Assembly (NCBI RefSeq): GCF_000972845.2
Contig: NC_040022.1
Span: forward strand, 10,205,705 to 10,269,704
Length of the DNA stretch: 64,000 nt
Direction: 5' to 3'
DNA from: Larimichthys crocea
Lineage: Eukaryota; Chordata; Actinopteri; Sciaenidae
In this document: positions 1 through 12,734 of the stretch, in pieces
Position numbering within the stretch: the first letter of the stretch is position 1
How the letters are laid out: the number at the start of each line of letters is the position of its first letter
Made by a program: the position numbers and the translations under genes
Notes under the pieces: model-generated
The model's input: only the letters and a program-made list of their open reading frames with translations
Database searches by the model: none
Told to the model about the DNA's origin: nothing

Positions 1-86
1 AAAAAATAAAGCTGATTACTGCGCGGATTTCGTCTATTGTGGATTATTTTTAGAGCGTATCCCCCGTGATAAACGAGGGACCACTG
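1..86. mobile_element. Terminal end of a Tigger/pogo-type DNA transposon or MITE (cut by window edge)
   Basis: Read from position 86 inward on the minus strand, the end begins CAGTGGTCCCTCGTTTATC, which is the terminal inverted repeat style of Tigger/pogo-related elements. It is followed outside by TA at 87-88, the expected target dinucleotide. Only one end is in the window; the rest lies to the left. It sits in intron 2 of the retsat-like gene. The assignment rests on recall of the terminal sequence, so the family is fairly sure but the subfamily is not. Confidence 0.65.
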
Positions 87-128
87 TATATACCAATGTA
101 TGTCTGTTTGTGTACTTTGGCCTCTTAC

Positions 129-1134
129 CCACATCAAACTCAAATCCCTTGTTCTCAAAGGTGTGTGTGCAGCCTCCAGCCTGGTCATGTTGCTCCAGAA
201 CTACAACCTTCTTTCCAGCTTTTGACAAAAGTGCTGCTGCAGTCAAACCTCCCACACCGCTGCCAATCACCACCGCATCCAGAGCAGGGGGAACGCGGTC
301 CACACGGAAACCTGTGGGGAGCACACATCACATTTGAACACTTTCATGGCATTCATTCATAGCCAGGGCATCAGTAAAGTCACTAGGAAGCCTTGTGCTG
401 ATCCATTTGTTGCATGTTATTTCACTGAATAAATAAAACTTTGGCCTACTTGCAGCACTAGGCAAAAAGTTCAGAGTGAGTTCAAAGATCATTAGATGTA
501 ACATCTAGCTCTTGTGAATATCTTTGAACTCTAAACCCCAAATCTCCTATCTCATGGTGACACTGGAGCAAAAGACAGGGGATCCCTAAAGTCAGGCAAG
601 TGTTAATATGTGGACAAGTGATGGTACAGTGCAAAGATGCCTCTGGATGCCTCTACCATTCTGGCCAGGGACAGATCATCACTGTGGAGGATTACTACAA
701 TAAGGGTCTTGGTGAAGTAGTACTGTCAACATTTGGCTGGCAGTGTCCAGTGTTCTCTGCAGTGAAAAGCCCCAAGATATGCTTGACATTGCAGATGCCA
801 TGGATCAGGCCTTTGCAAAAGGGACTGAACCTGATCTCCCACTCACTATTCTATTGCATCACAATCAACTTTCTGCCAACTTCAGCAGATCAGACAGTCC
901 CCAAAGTCAGTAGGTTTCATCCTCTGCCAGTCATCAAGAGACACAAGATTCCAGTTTCTGGATCTTACCTTTCTTCAGCCTGTCGTCCCTCTGCTTCCTG
1001 TCTGTGACCAAGGGTCCTGGTGGCCTCAGGCATGTCTCACTGAACACCTTGTAGCGTTGCGCGGTGGTCAGGAAGAAGATGATCACCGCCACGAGCAGCA
1101 AACAGCTCGATATGCCTAGCAGCCACCACCACAT
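129..1134 (-). CDS. retsat: All-trans-retinol 13,14-reductase-like protein, exons 1-2 (5' part only)
   Basis: Two coding exons are visible on the minus strand: 969-1134 (start ATG at 1134, donor AG|GTAAGA) and 129-311 (acceptor CCACAG|G, donor G|GTAAGA). Both introns are phase 1 and the frame joins cleanly. Exon 1 encodes an N-terminal hydrophobic anchor (about residues 2-23) and the conserved PLVTD segment. Exon 2 encodes a dinucleotide-binding motif, [13 protein letters not shown], with the acidic end of the Rossmann fold in VVLEQH and then the AGGCTHTF segment. RETSAT is an ER-membrane FAD/NAD-dependent oxidoreductase that saturates the 13-14 double bond of all-trans-retinol. The remaining exons lie left of position 1. 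Fish carry more than one RETSAT-like gene, so orthology to mammalian RETSAT is not settled here. Confidence 0.88.
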
Positions 1135-4100
1135 CGTGGGGATGAGAAGGAAAACTGAAGAAATGATCCAGAAAGAGAAGGTATAAAGAGAGGAGTGAAG
1201 GATAAAGAGCTATCGTCCAACAAAGCTTTCCCTCAAGAAGAGCACCAAACTGCAGAGGAGGAGGTGACTGAAGTGAGGGGTGGAGAGAAGGAAAAGGAGG
1301 ATAGATGGAGGTAGATGCTTACTAAGGTTAAAGGGGATAAGTAAAAGGACATATAACATGTGACATTTTGGAAATTAAGACTCCACAAAGAGCAAAGTGG
1401 ATAAACCATTCTCCACACCAAGAACATGAGACTAGCAGAGAAGAGAGCACTGCCTGTTCATCACTTTGTCAGGCTCCATTCAGACCTGTGCACACACCCA
1501 GAACCAATTTTTGTCTGGTTGCTAAACTGCCTTAGGATGAATATATTTTACAAAAATCTGACTTTAGAGCTGAAATCATTGTGGTTTCACTGCATGACTG
1601 TGAACAAAGATGCTTTCAGAGCTGAGATGCTGTGACTCGGATACTTGGCTTTCTGGATAAATGTGCTGAGGAGCTTGCAAGTCCATTATCACACAGTGTG
1701 TTCACTACTGGCCATGTATTAATGTGTAATATTTTACTATTTAATTGAAGGTTTTGCAACACTGGCTTGATATTTTGTGTAATATAAGACCATTCACACA
1801 TTTTTCTTTATTGATACATCATCCCAGCCCCCATTTTGAAACTTTTTTAGTACTTATCTAACAGCTGTTCCATTTTCTTTCCATGTGAACTGTAATCCTC
1901 ACTTTTTGATATATATTTGTTTCATTTTAAAGATGTTTTTATCTTTACCTGCAGAGAAATCTACCATTTAGGGGCAAGGCTGAACACCAACACCGAATGT
2001 CCATAACCAATGTCCATTGATTGATGACATGATTGTATGAAGGATATTATTACATGGAATGAAAATTTGGGGAAAGTGGTCTCCATGCAAAGAGAAAGCC
2101 AGACATCAACATCTAGAAATGCTGCTCATGTGAGACGGACTGACAGGAAGTGGAAAAATTTAATGTCCTGTCATGTCCTCTAGCTAAAGCATCCCAACTT
2201 TGTTGAAATCTGGGTTGTACCAAGCCTTGGAGGCACCTCTGTTTGGTGGTGTGACTGCCCACCATGACCACATGAGATCTGACAGTCAGGAGGTCCAGGA
2301 TTTCAGCCATGCCATCTTGATGTTGTACAAGAATACATATAGTGTCTTGTAGAAACTGTGACTACACTGAGGAAGATTCTACTGAAAAAACAAAACAAAA
2401 TCACAAATGATTTCAATCAAATCAATACTTTATTCAGTATGGACAGAAGCATGAACTGTTTCACTCTACAATTATAAGTCCTACAACAAAATTACAAATT
2501 CAAGCTTTATTCACTGTGCATTTTACTGTAGACATTCTATTTATTGAATTTAAACTGAATTGAACTGTCAATCATTGTTTCTGAATACAAAATTGGTAAA
2601 GACAAATTACTTTAAAATTATAATTGTACTTTTAAATGTACATCAGATATAAGATACAGTGAGAAAAATGGTTTTATTGCATTTATCAGATTTCGTAGAA
2701 AAAAGGACACAGTGAGGTTTTGGAATGTCGAGAGAGCAACAAATCTAGTGTATCTCAACACTGATCACTCCAGAAATCCAAATATAGCTGCCAGACAAAC
2801 AACACTTGTAAAAACTAGAGCTTTTCAAAGGATAAGCCACTAAAAATGTCTCCTCCAATACACCTATGTTTCGTATATCGCTAAACATTTAATTGTGCAT
2901 AAGAAGGATTCAGTAGCTGCCACAATTAAAAGATTAAGAGTACAAACAAGCTGCTCAATGAGCTCTCTGCAGTTGGCACCATGGACAGTGTTACATGTAC
3001 AGATGCCTAAGTGTGCGACACAACATTTGGAAAGCAACAGGATAAAAAAAAGATGACACTAATGTCTTGAAAATTCAATTTTCTTCATAATAATGATTTC
3101 ATTTTGTCGTTTTCTTGTTGTTGTGTTCTTCCCTCGTAGGCTGCTGTAAACATGTTGTTACTGATGACATTCTGAAAGTTATCACTAAAGTGTCACATAC
3201 AGTAAATACTAGACAATCTCATACTTGCTGAATTGGTATCTATTATATCGTTGTGTATCTACATGCTATCTACAAACTGTTTACAACTTTACAACTAAAT
3301 ACAGCAGGTAGGTAAGAAAAAGGAAAAATAAATAAAAAGTGCAAATTAGAAAAGATTGTATGAGTGGGAAATTCAGATGAAATACAATGTGGTAGTAAAA
3401 GAGCTTCTGTTTTCTGTGTTTAGGGTTACTTGTTGAGGGGTTTGCAAAGCCCCCTTTCTGAACCACACTTGGGGTTTTTTAGATCTCAGGCTGTGTTCAT
3501 GACCTTTTTCAACTGATATATTTAATGCATCTGATCTTGTGTTTAGATTGGGAGTTGCTACATCATGTCAGAGTTAACTGTTCCATATCAAATAGGTAGT
3601 TGTGTTGTTTGATTCAAGGGTTTAGTTGATACTGTGATTGGCACACTGCTCAGACACCAATATTTTATTAAGAGCAAACTTTCTAGTTTCTATTTCTAAA
3701 CCGTTATGTGGTCGACGAGATTCAGCATCCACTAATAAAGACCTGGTCACACCCATAAGTGGTGCAGCGAAATCAATATTTGTACCGTTGCTTGGTGACC
3801 TATTCTTAAAGTCATACTAGCTATCTGGACTAGCGCTAGTCAGTCACAACAGCTCCCTCAGCTTCCATATTTCCCTCTGTTGTTCTGTTTTTTTTTCCAC
3901 GAAAAAGAACGAAAAAAAAGCTCACTTGGCTAACAAGCTTAGTACTGTTTAGTTAGCAAATTCATGGACTTGTTTGTTGGCTTGATAATGGGACAATACC
4001 AGAGTATTTGAGAGACTTATGAGCACCATTAAGTCAACTCAACTGCCTTCAAACCTTTTCTCTTTTGGGGAGGTGTTGGATAAAGGTGGATGGTTTAACA

Positions 4101-4914
4101 CAGATAAAATAGTGTCATCAGCATACGTAGATGAAGTTGTCATATGGTGGACTTTCTACACATCCAGCAGACACAGAGTAGCAACACTGGAATTAATTTT
4201 AGAAAAAAAAAATTCTAGCTCCTTAGCTGCTAAATACTCCATCTATTTCTGTCTCTGTACATTGTGTTTGCGTGCAACAACATTAAATAAACACAAAGTT
4301 AAGAAAACAAACGCAGACAGAGAACAGATGGAGTGTGAGGTTGGTGTTCGATTATACGTAATCAAGTATAACATACTGGAATAAAAACTAATTTGGCATG
4401 AGGAACTCTGAGGCTTCTGCATTGTTCTTTACACAGCAACTGAAGTGCTGCATGTGTTCAAATAATCATAAAAAGATTAACAATAATAGAAACTGCTTGT
4501 CTATTTCATTTCACGTTGTTATAAGACTTTTGGTTGTTGTTTTTGAACTGCCAGACAAAGTCATTAGTTTTAGATATCTGTATGGTGACTTGTGAGTTAT
4601 GAGCAATGTGTTATGTGAGCAACATTTTAGGGAAAACCTTTGGTCAGTTCAATGAAAAATAATCAATAAATAAGGTTTTTATGGTAAACTTTACTAGTCC
4701 TCGCAGCTTGCAGATCAACCATCAGTACTGACCTGTCTGATCATGAAATGTAAACAAAGACAAAGTCTGCTGATGATTATCAGTAATGGCACAATGAATT
4801 TAAAAACATACAAGTCTTTGAATGAAACTCACACACACACACACCATGATGTGTTCAGGTAAAATTTGTTGAATTTCTGACATTTAGGACTTGCATGATT
4901 TTTCCTCCTCCTCA
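1135..4914. other. Intergenic stretch between retsat-like 5' end and mpp2 3' end
   Basis: No coding exon is recognisable. The retsat promoter must lie just above 1134, but no clear TATA box is seen. The AT-rich part from about 2400 to 4914 follows the mpp2 stop codon in the gene's direction and may hold a long 3' UTR. Minus-strand AATAAA signals (plus-strand tttatt) occur near 3663, 2687, 2506 and 2429. Short open frames here show no domain. Confidence 0.5.
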
Positions 4915-7900
4915 CTAGAACACCCAGGTGACGGGGACCCACTGGGGGTTTTTAGAAACTGTTTCCAGGGCGGCCTTGACGGTGCGGTACGTCTCATCCA
5001 GGTTGTCGTTGATAATGCTGAGGTCGAAGTAGTGACCGAAAGCTGCCTGAATTTTTGCGCTCTCGTCGCACGTCCTCTGCAGCTCCTCGTCCTGAGACAG
5101 AAAACATGTGACTTTGTTACTTACTGGACTCTTATTGGAATCACAGGACCTCTTCTCTCTAAGTGTTTCTTACCGTCAGTGTCTTAGCAACCACCCCTGC
5201 CTCTGCAGCTGATTGGTTCATTGCCTTGAGTACTTCGAAGTCTGGAGACTGAAGGAACACCACATAGGGCAAGAACTCAGAGGTCCTCAGCACTTTGACA
5301 GACTAGAATGAAACACATTCCAGAGTTTAAACAACCATGTTCAGAGAGTCCTGACTGGTCACAGTCAATGACTAACTCAACACCAGTTGATGTAAGATGG
5401 CCTTAAGCAAGGCACATGACACTCAACTGACTGAATGGAGTTCCTCGGTGGCCAGCGTGGACTGATTATACCGGCTTCAAGATAAACTACCACTCAGCCT
5501 TAGAAAGTATTTTAGCCCAGAACTGGTTTCACAGCTCAGAACTCTACTGTTTTATTCACAGCCTTGATTTCACCCACAGCAGGCAGCTGTTTTTACTGTC
5601 CAAACAGACAAAGTTAGAGACTATGGTGAACATACTGGATCATTTAGCCTTTAATCTCTAAAGAAACAGATATGTCCCCTGATGAGTTTGTAGAGATCAA
5701 CACACAGCTAAACAAGAGTGAACATTTGACAGAAAATTCAAAATGATTGCTAATGTTGCTCCGTGTCTGTGTACCGTAACAACTTTATTTGCAGATGACA
5801 TGACTGTATTTATGCTTAAAAAGGGTGTTAAGTTGGTGGTGCACGTGCAGACCTGAGGGTTGGCGTCCAGTATGCAGACACGTCCAGCCTCCACCACCTC
5901 ATGTATGGAGTCGATCTTGAGTCCGTACAGGTTGCCGTCGTATTCTCCGTGTTCAAGATAGTTCCCGTTTTTGATGTCAGCTTCCATCTTGCTGCGGCTG
6001 GTAAAGGCGTACATCCGACTCTCACGGTCGCCCTTTTTGGGCTTTCTGGACGTGTCTGAACACAAAAACACACTCATAATTTATACATAAATCTTAAAGA
6101 TTACAACTTCAATGTAGCCAACAATATATAACTTTAATATATCAGATTTCATACATGGAATAGTGGTTCCAAAGAGAAGCGGATCCCTCAGTAACAGCTT
6201 GTTCTTCAGTCGCCGCCTCCCCACACCCTGGGCACCAATCAAAATCAGAGTTTTCCTTTTGAAAGGCGGGACTTTGGCAACCTCCTCATACAGCAATATC
6301 TCATGTCTGTCGAACTCTGAGGGAGGAAGTAAGTAAGGAAAGATGTAAGATCAGGTAGTAGGTTCAAACAAATGACAACAGGTTTTATTTCAAACAAATG
6401 ACAACAGGTTTTGATTTATTACCTGCATTTTTAGTGGTCACATACATCATCTTCTTCTTCTTCTTCCCACCAACACCAGTACAAAGATTTCCTGTCATAT
6501 AAATGGAGCATGGCACTATTCAGACACTGGAGTCTCATTGTCACATGTCATGATAGGAATTAATGTCATTAGGGGAATTAGTTCTACTAGCACAGTCCTC
6601 TTTGCTGCTCATATTTAAAAGATTCCTTGAAGACCAAATCTAACTGTATAACTCTCGGCTATAAATGGTCCTTACTTGACCTAAATGTCTCTGACTGAAA
6701 GAGAGATTTGTAGAAAATTACAACATCATGGAAGGAAAAGTTGAATATTTTAAGAAAAGCTTTCTTGAGAGTTAGACAGGAAGACTGATACCACTTTCAT
6801 GTCTAACTATGAAGTCACGGCTGGCAGCTAAGGAAAAAAAAAAAGGATTTTATTGATACCAATGTCATTATCATTATCCTTTATTAATTCTTGTTATTCT
6901 TTATTTATACTATAACTCACTACAGAACAGGAAGAAGGAAGAGAGAACAGTTGATTTAGAAATTTACAGTGTTCAAGTTCCTCTGATTATTTGTACTTTG
7001 GATATCAACTCAAACTATGCCATTTCACCACTAGATGGCGGTGTAAACAACAGAAGACTAAAGATGGGAACAACGGCACAAAAAGTACAGTTGGAAAGGT
7101 TTAACAGTAATAGTACAAGACACGCCCTAACTTTGCCTTCAACTCTTAAAGGTCCAGTGTGTAGAATTTAGTTGCATCAAGTGGTGTAAACAATGCATTG
7201 CAATCTCCTCACATCCACATCACCTTCTTTGTATAAAGAAGAATCTACACTTGAAAGGCCCTGTCTAGAGGAAGTATGTAGTTTGTCTGTTCAGGGCTAC
7301 TGTAGAAACACAGTGTTTCAACATGGTGGCCTCCATGAATGAGGATCTGCTCCCACTGTAGATATAATAGGATATTTTTTTAGTAACAAAAATAAAAAGA
7401 TTCTTATTTTCAGGTGATTGTACATGCATGAAATAATAGTTATGAATATTATAGTCCATGTTTACCTTATTCTGAAAAACAAAGGCCACAAATAAAACAC
7501 ACTGCCCTTTTAAGCTTTGCAAATGGTCCAGAATGCCGCAGCGCGACTGGTTTTCAATCAACCTAAAAGGTCACATGTCACCCCACTCTTCAGCGACCTG
7601 CACTGGCTGCCTGTAGCTGCCAGAATTAAACACAAAGCTCTGACGCTAGCCTACAAAACCATCTCAGGATCTGCCCCTGCCTATCTCAGCGTCTTACTAA
7701 AGGCTCACATCCCGACCAGGGCGCTACGCTCCGCTCATACAAACCGTCTAGTTGTACCCTCGCCTCTCGCAAAGCGAGGTCACTCTAAACTCTTCTCTGT
7801 GGTCGTCCCCAAATGGTGGAATGACCTACCAACGGCTACTAGAACAGCAACATCCCTTTCGACCTTTAAAAAACTTGTAAAAACCTTTCTGTTTCGAGAA

Positions 7901-8338
7901 TGCTTCCCTGCCTAACAAAACTAACAAAACTAACAACTACTCTGTGCTCCTTTACACCTTTCTCAGCTTATGTCCTCCTCTGTAAGTCGCTTTGGATAAA
8001 AGCGTCTGCTAAATGCAATGCAATGTAATGTAATGTAATGTAATGTAATTAAGTCGACTCTACTTGCCCTAAATCTCTAAATCTTGTTCATGTATCACTC
8101 AGCATTAAAAGCTCCTGCTCACTGTCATCATTATTAACTAATTCACTTTTATTGTTTTAATTTTCCTTATTAATTAGTTCTTTCATTGATCATCAGCATC
8201 TTTTTCTTCTTCTTTGCTGTTACCTGCAGGTGTCAGTTCCACATCTCTCTTGACAAATGCTTTCCTCTTCTCCTCAAGCATCTGACTGGGAATCAGCCCT
8301 GCGCTGCCACCTTCAACATGACGGGCCTGTATAACACA

Positions 8339-8383
<45 letters not shown>

Positions 8384-9679
8384 TATATGCATAACAAAAA
8401 TACTGAAATGACTGAAATTATCAATAGAAAATGAGCAGCTCTCTGAAGCTTCACAAAGAACTGAAAAAGCATGCACACATGCACAAACAGTAAACTGTTT
8501 TTGTACTCCACCTGCCACCAGTTGACGTCATCCTGGTTAACTATCTGCAGGATGTCTCCTGTCTCAAACCTTAAGGCTGCCTCCTTACATGGAATCAGGT
8601 TGTCATTGGCTGGGTCGTAGTCATAGTGACACTTGAAGAACACCTTGAAAAACACAGATGTAGACACATGTCTTTATCACATTACGCACTCTTGTCTGTT
8701 TGTGTGTCCTCAGTGATGCATTTGACAATGTTTGATATTTATTAGATATAATTTCTGGACATTTCATAATTCACAGCACCCAGCAACACACGACTGGTAT
8801 AAAGACCACCCGTGTCTTTTCTTTGTGCAGTGTTTGGATCTGTCACCTGTCTTGGTGGTATGGCTTCATGGTAGCTGGGCAGTATCTTCAGAACTACACT
8901 TCCACAGGCTGCTTGCAGCTCCTCCTGCAGCACCCTGGGGTCCTGGCCCACCTCTCGTCCATTCACCTGCCAACACATTGGATAACAGAAACTTTCTGAT
9001 CTGATGTATAAATACATTTGGAGCATCGTGCTTATTGGGAGATAAGCTTAGTGAACCAAAAACATTAAAATGGAGGACCCAGGACAGAGCCCTGAGGCAC
9101 TCCACAGTCATACAGAAGAAAGATAGTTGATTGTTGAGTCTCATTCCCAGATCGTCGTCAAATGCTGATGTTTACATGTAAACAAAGTGGCTCAGAACGT
9201 TACAACAAATAAAGCATCAGTATTTGACGACCTGGTTGCAGGAACGCCACCTCACAAAAGATCAGAAAAGGATAAGCTATTACATTTATTTGTTTTAATC
9301 TTTGGATGAAGCCAGGCTGTTTCCCTCCATGTCCTTTTGTGCTAAGCTATCCTGGTTGCTGGCAGTAGTGTCATCTTACAGACATCTTAAAGACATGACA
9401 GTGTCTCTTATCGATCTTATGAATGAAGATTACAAATAAGCGTTTTTGAAACACCAAATCTAAGGTTTCCAAAGTCAAGGAACAACTTCAAACTTCAAAA
9501 AAATGGCAGGGGTCAGGAAAGATCACACTTATGTAATGGTCTATCTTACCTCTTTGATGATATCTCCAACATGCAGCAGTCCTTGCTGATCTATCATCCC
9601 TCCGTGGAGGATGCGAGCAATTATCAGCTCACCACCCTCTACCTTGAATGTCACACCCTGAAACACAATTAAGCATTAT

Positions 9680-9710
<31 letters not shown>

Positions 9711-10687
9711 CTGATAATAAAAATAGGCATCTACAGTAATAAGTAGAGGTAAACGATAAACTACTGTTGTCCACTGTTAATCAATGTTTTGAATCTTCAT
9801 CTTTAAATTGCAGATTAATTGTTTTTATACCAAACATAGAGAAAAAGTGGAATGAACTTCACCGTGTCAACTTATGTTTAAATGTTACCTACCAGATGCT
9901 CCCCCGCCACTTTGCGTATGCCCACCATGCGGATTGCGTCAGGAGGCGGGTGAAGGCTGGGTTTGTGGCCTTCCTCTGGCTCGTGGTCCACAAAGTCACA
10001 TGGGCTGGGGGGTGGGCTGTCACATGTCTGGGATGCGACTGAATCATGAGTCTCTAGTAAAGACTGACAAGGCAAAAAAGAAAAAGAATCTGTATTAGAC
10101 ATAAAATATTAAAATTAGTAATCCTATTTGCTTTTTTTGGTCAAATTCTAACTCAAAGTTTTAATGTGTGTGAAGGTATGACAGTCTGATCTCTTGTTTG
10201 CAAAGGTTTACAAAAAACAATTTAGTGTCAGATTCAGCAAAAGATTGTGGTGTTATAACAGGATCAAAATAGACAAAGGGTGGCCTATATTTTTCACTGT
10301 TTTGGCGTGTGTGTGTTCTTCACCTGGAAATGAGGCTGTGTGAGGATGCGGGCGAGCTCAGCTGCAGTGTTGGATCGGTGTGTGAAGGGGTCCAAGTCTC
10401 TGAGGATCTCCTGCAGAAGCTCCATGTTGTTTTCCCTCACTGGAGACAGACGCTGCTCCTTCAGGCCCTTCTCTTGCTCCTAACACACACAGACATACAC
10501 ACACAAAGACACAAAAATGACATGAAAGAGACGCACAAATCCATTCCCCTATCTTAAAAGTGTGTGTGTGTATTTGTGTATCACACCAGAGGGCTTTCCA
10601 TGATGCCTTTGAGGTAGATGAGGTCCAGGTCATTGGCCGTGGTGGAGCTGGTGGTGCTATCACTCATTGCGTCCAACACCTGGGGCA

Positions 10688-10733
<46 letters not shown>

Positions 10734-11632
10734 GAGAGACAGAGAAACAGGGAATGAGACATGAGACAGTGACAAGTGAGACAGAGCCTTTCAGGCTGTG
10801 ACTGTAGTTTCAGTTATTTCCAAGTCAAAGCCCTCCTTTAGCTACAAAGATAGTAGCAAGCTGCTGTTACAACTAAACATGTACGCTAACCATTCAGTGA
10901 TGACGATACAGAAGACGCTGCACTTCATGATTTTTTGGTTTGTCTTGTATCAAAGGTTGTGACAAATCGCACAGGGCGGGGCATTCCCTTAATTTTGATG
11001 GAGCAAAAGAAAAAAAACATAAAATATAAAAAACGTTTTCATGAATCCCAAATCTCAAGTTTGAGTTAAGCCTCAAGTCTTTTGGGGGAAAGTCTCAAGT
11101 CAAGTCTGAACACTGATACAGGCCCTTTTCTCTGAGAATCAAGATAGAGCTGCAGTGTGTAAAAACTGTATGTGATTATATCATCTTCCACGTTATTCTG
11201 ATGGCACAGCTTTCCCTCAGGACAGGTGTCTCAGTCAAATCCGTAGCGGGAGGAGGAGGAGTGCTGCCGTCTGCCACTGAGATGTTCCAACGTCAGACTG
11301 CTTCAAATCACAGGGGGGCTTTGATCAATGCACGTTTTTTTGTAAAAGTAAGATCCCTTAATGAAGTGAAAGATGATATTAAATTTACTTCAAACCATCT
11401 TCAAAGAGCAACATCCGCAGCTTCTACTGCTACTGTTAGTTTAACTTCAGTTTGTTATTCTGAACTGGTGTTCAGAATAAGAGTTTTTACCCACTGAAGA
11501 GCCCCTCTGTAAACGGGTCGTGAAGAGAGGGAGTGTGAATAAAGAAAACATCATATGCTGTGCTGCTAGAAGCTAACGTGTAGGAAGGTGTCTGGTCTCA
11601 CCAGGTTCTGTCCTGGTAGAGGCCACCGGCAT
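4915..11632 (-). CDS. mpp2: MAGUK p55 subfamily member 2 (MPP2)
   Basis: Thirteen coding exons, listed low to high: 4915-5091, 5174-5302, 5853-6055, 6155-6316, 6423-6491, 8224-8326, 8512-8643, 8847-8966, 9550-9657, 9893-10063, 10324-10479, 10587-10687, 11602-11632. They sum to 1662 bp (553 aa), and all phases agree. Domains: L27 region (about residues 15-110, ENNMELLQEILRDL), PDZ (about 138-222), SH3 (about 231-300, CHYDYDP and WWQ), a lysine-rich hook (KKKKKMM), and guanylate kinase-like (about 345-550) ending NPQWVPVTWVF. The P-loop reads GAQGVGRRRLKN without the catalytic lysine, as usual in MAGUKs, which are scaffolds at synapses and cell junctions rather than enzymes. Length and order match human MPP2 (552 aa as recalled). 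The start MPVAS aligns with the human MPVAA start. Neighbouring pyy supports the synteny. Whether this is fish mpp2a or mpp2b was not resolved. Confidence 0.95.
7517..8049 (+). mobile_element. 5'-truncated L2-type LINE in an mpp2 intron
   Basis: An open frame at 7517-7915 encodes the C-terminal end of a LINE reverse transcriptase protein, with the signature QNAAARLV, then LHWLPVAARI and YKTISGSAPAYL. It is followed by a 3' UTR (CGCTTTGGATAAAAGCGTCT) and a pentamer tail of aatgt repeats ending near 8049. This tail structure is typical of fish L2-like LINEs and the SINEs that borrow their 3' ends. It lies in the intron between 6492 and 8223, antisense to mpp2. The upstream reverse transcriptase is missing, so the copy cannot move by itself. 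Confidence 0.82.
8341..8380. repeat. (CA)20 microsatellite beside an mpp2 splice acceptor
   Basis: Twenty perfect CA units. On the mpp2 strand this is (TG)20, ending about 12 nt upstream of the acceptor of the exon at 8224-8326 (second half of the SH3 domain and the hook region). Confidence 0.95.
10691..10732. repeat. (CA)21 microsatellite abutting the mpp2 exon 2 acceptor
   Basis: Twenty-one CA units. On the mpp2 strand the intron ends (TG)21-TAG and the exon starts at 10687, so the repeat runs directly into the splice acceptor. The pyrimidine-rich tract lies on the far side of the repeat, at about 10733-10755. Confidence 0.95.
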
Positions 11633-11650
11633 GGTATAGCTTCAGTCAAT
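11602..11650 (-). other. mpp2: mpp2 exon carrying the start codon, with its 5' UTR part
   Basis: A strong acceptor (tctctctctcag) ends at 11651, and the exon runs 11650 to 11602 with 18 bases of leader before the ATG at 11632. The pyrimidine-rich acceptor shows that at least one untranslated exon lies upstream. Confidence 0.8.
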
Positions 11651-11810
11651 CTGAGAGAGAGAGAGAGGCAGAGAGAGAGGGCAGCTGAAAGGGTGACATT
11701 TTAGAAAATACAGGGTTGTTACGTCAAAACAGAGAGTTTACTTCACTCAGTACAGCTCCAAACAGAACCCGGTGTTCAATCAAAGTCTAGACTCCGTCAG
11801 TGAAATTAAA

Positions 11811-11880
11811 GGAATGGTTTGACATTTTTGGAAACACACTTATCGGCTTTCTTTCCAAACATTAGATGAGATGATAGATG
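11811..11880. repeat. Fragment of a common teleost dispersed repeat
   Basis: The stretch ttaaaggaatggtttgacat followed by acttatcggctttctttcc resembles a very common teleost repeat. A matching other part of that repeat, around cccctgtttccagtctttatgc, occurs at 51205-51260. Assignment is from memory only. Confidence 0.45.
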
Positions 11881-12000
11881 GCGCACGAGCTTTCATGTAA
11901 CGCGCCACAAACATGAAGCTACAGCCAGCTGGCAGTGTGCGTGCAATGCTTGTGTTATTCCACTGCAGCAGTCGTATGCAAACTCCTCCTTTTCCCACCC

Positions 12001-12004
<4 letters not shown>

Positions 12005-12044
<40 letters not shown>
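12005..12044. repeat. (CA)20 microsatellite
   Basis: Twenty perfect CA units in mpp2 intron 1. Confidence 0.95.
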
Positions 12045-12045
<1 letters not shown>

Positions 12046-12253
12046 GGTGGTGACATCAGCAAGAGAAGGCGTAGCCCCCAGCGATTGTTCTGGAATTGAG
12101 CATCCACATTCAAAGAGAGAGAGAGGGGAGGGGCATGTGGGCGTAGCTAATCTATATATCGCCATGACAACAGACACAATACAATGGCAGTTTGGGGAGA
12201 GAGAGGGGAACAAAGAGGCACACACCCCCTTTAACTATATATGAAATCCAGCT

Positions 12254-12254
12254 T

Positions 12255-12343
<89 letters not shown>

Positions 12344-12345
12344 AT
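12254..12345. repeat. (TCTA)n tetranucleotide microsatellite
   Basis: About 22 uninterrupted TCTA units in mpp2 intron 1. The long serine/isoleucine/tyrosine frames across it are translation artefacts. Confidence 0.95.
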
Positions 12346-12734
12346 CTAAGTGCTATAGCCCGTGGCTGCCATAGAAACCAGTCCTTGTTCAGTTTTTCCT
12401 TCACACACACTTGTCCGTTGCTGTTTATGCTAGAGTAGGCATTACACAACACATCAGCACAGAGCAGCAGGAGAGAGCAGAGAGAGAGGATGATGTAAAA
12501 GAAGAGCTTTGAACAGGAGAGAACACGAGGATAGAAGGATGGCTGAATAAAAGTCGTGATATCCGTTTTTTTCTTTCCATTTGGTCTCAAATGAATCCAA
12601 ATAATGAATCAGTTATCAAAATAGTGGTTTTCATTTGAATAATTGACAAGTAACGAATTGGTTTAATTAATAACCAAAAGTAGAAAAGCGACATTTGATA
12701 AAGTAACTCTCCCAGAACTGAAACTTTAAAGCAA

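Noticed and set aside
8183..8667. Open frames of 111 and 124 codons running through the CA repeat
   Set aside because: They are read-through of the true mpp2 exons (8224-8326 and 8512-8643) into intron and microsatellite.
12254..12345. Short regular repeats considered as a CRISPR-like array
   Set aside because: Uninterrupted tetranucleotide repeat without spacers in a vertebrate genome.
12192..12438. Plus-strand frames rich in LSIY repeats
   Set aside because: Pure translation of the (TCTA)n microsatellite.
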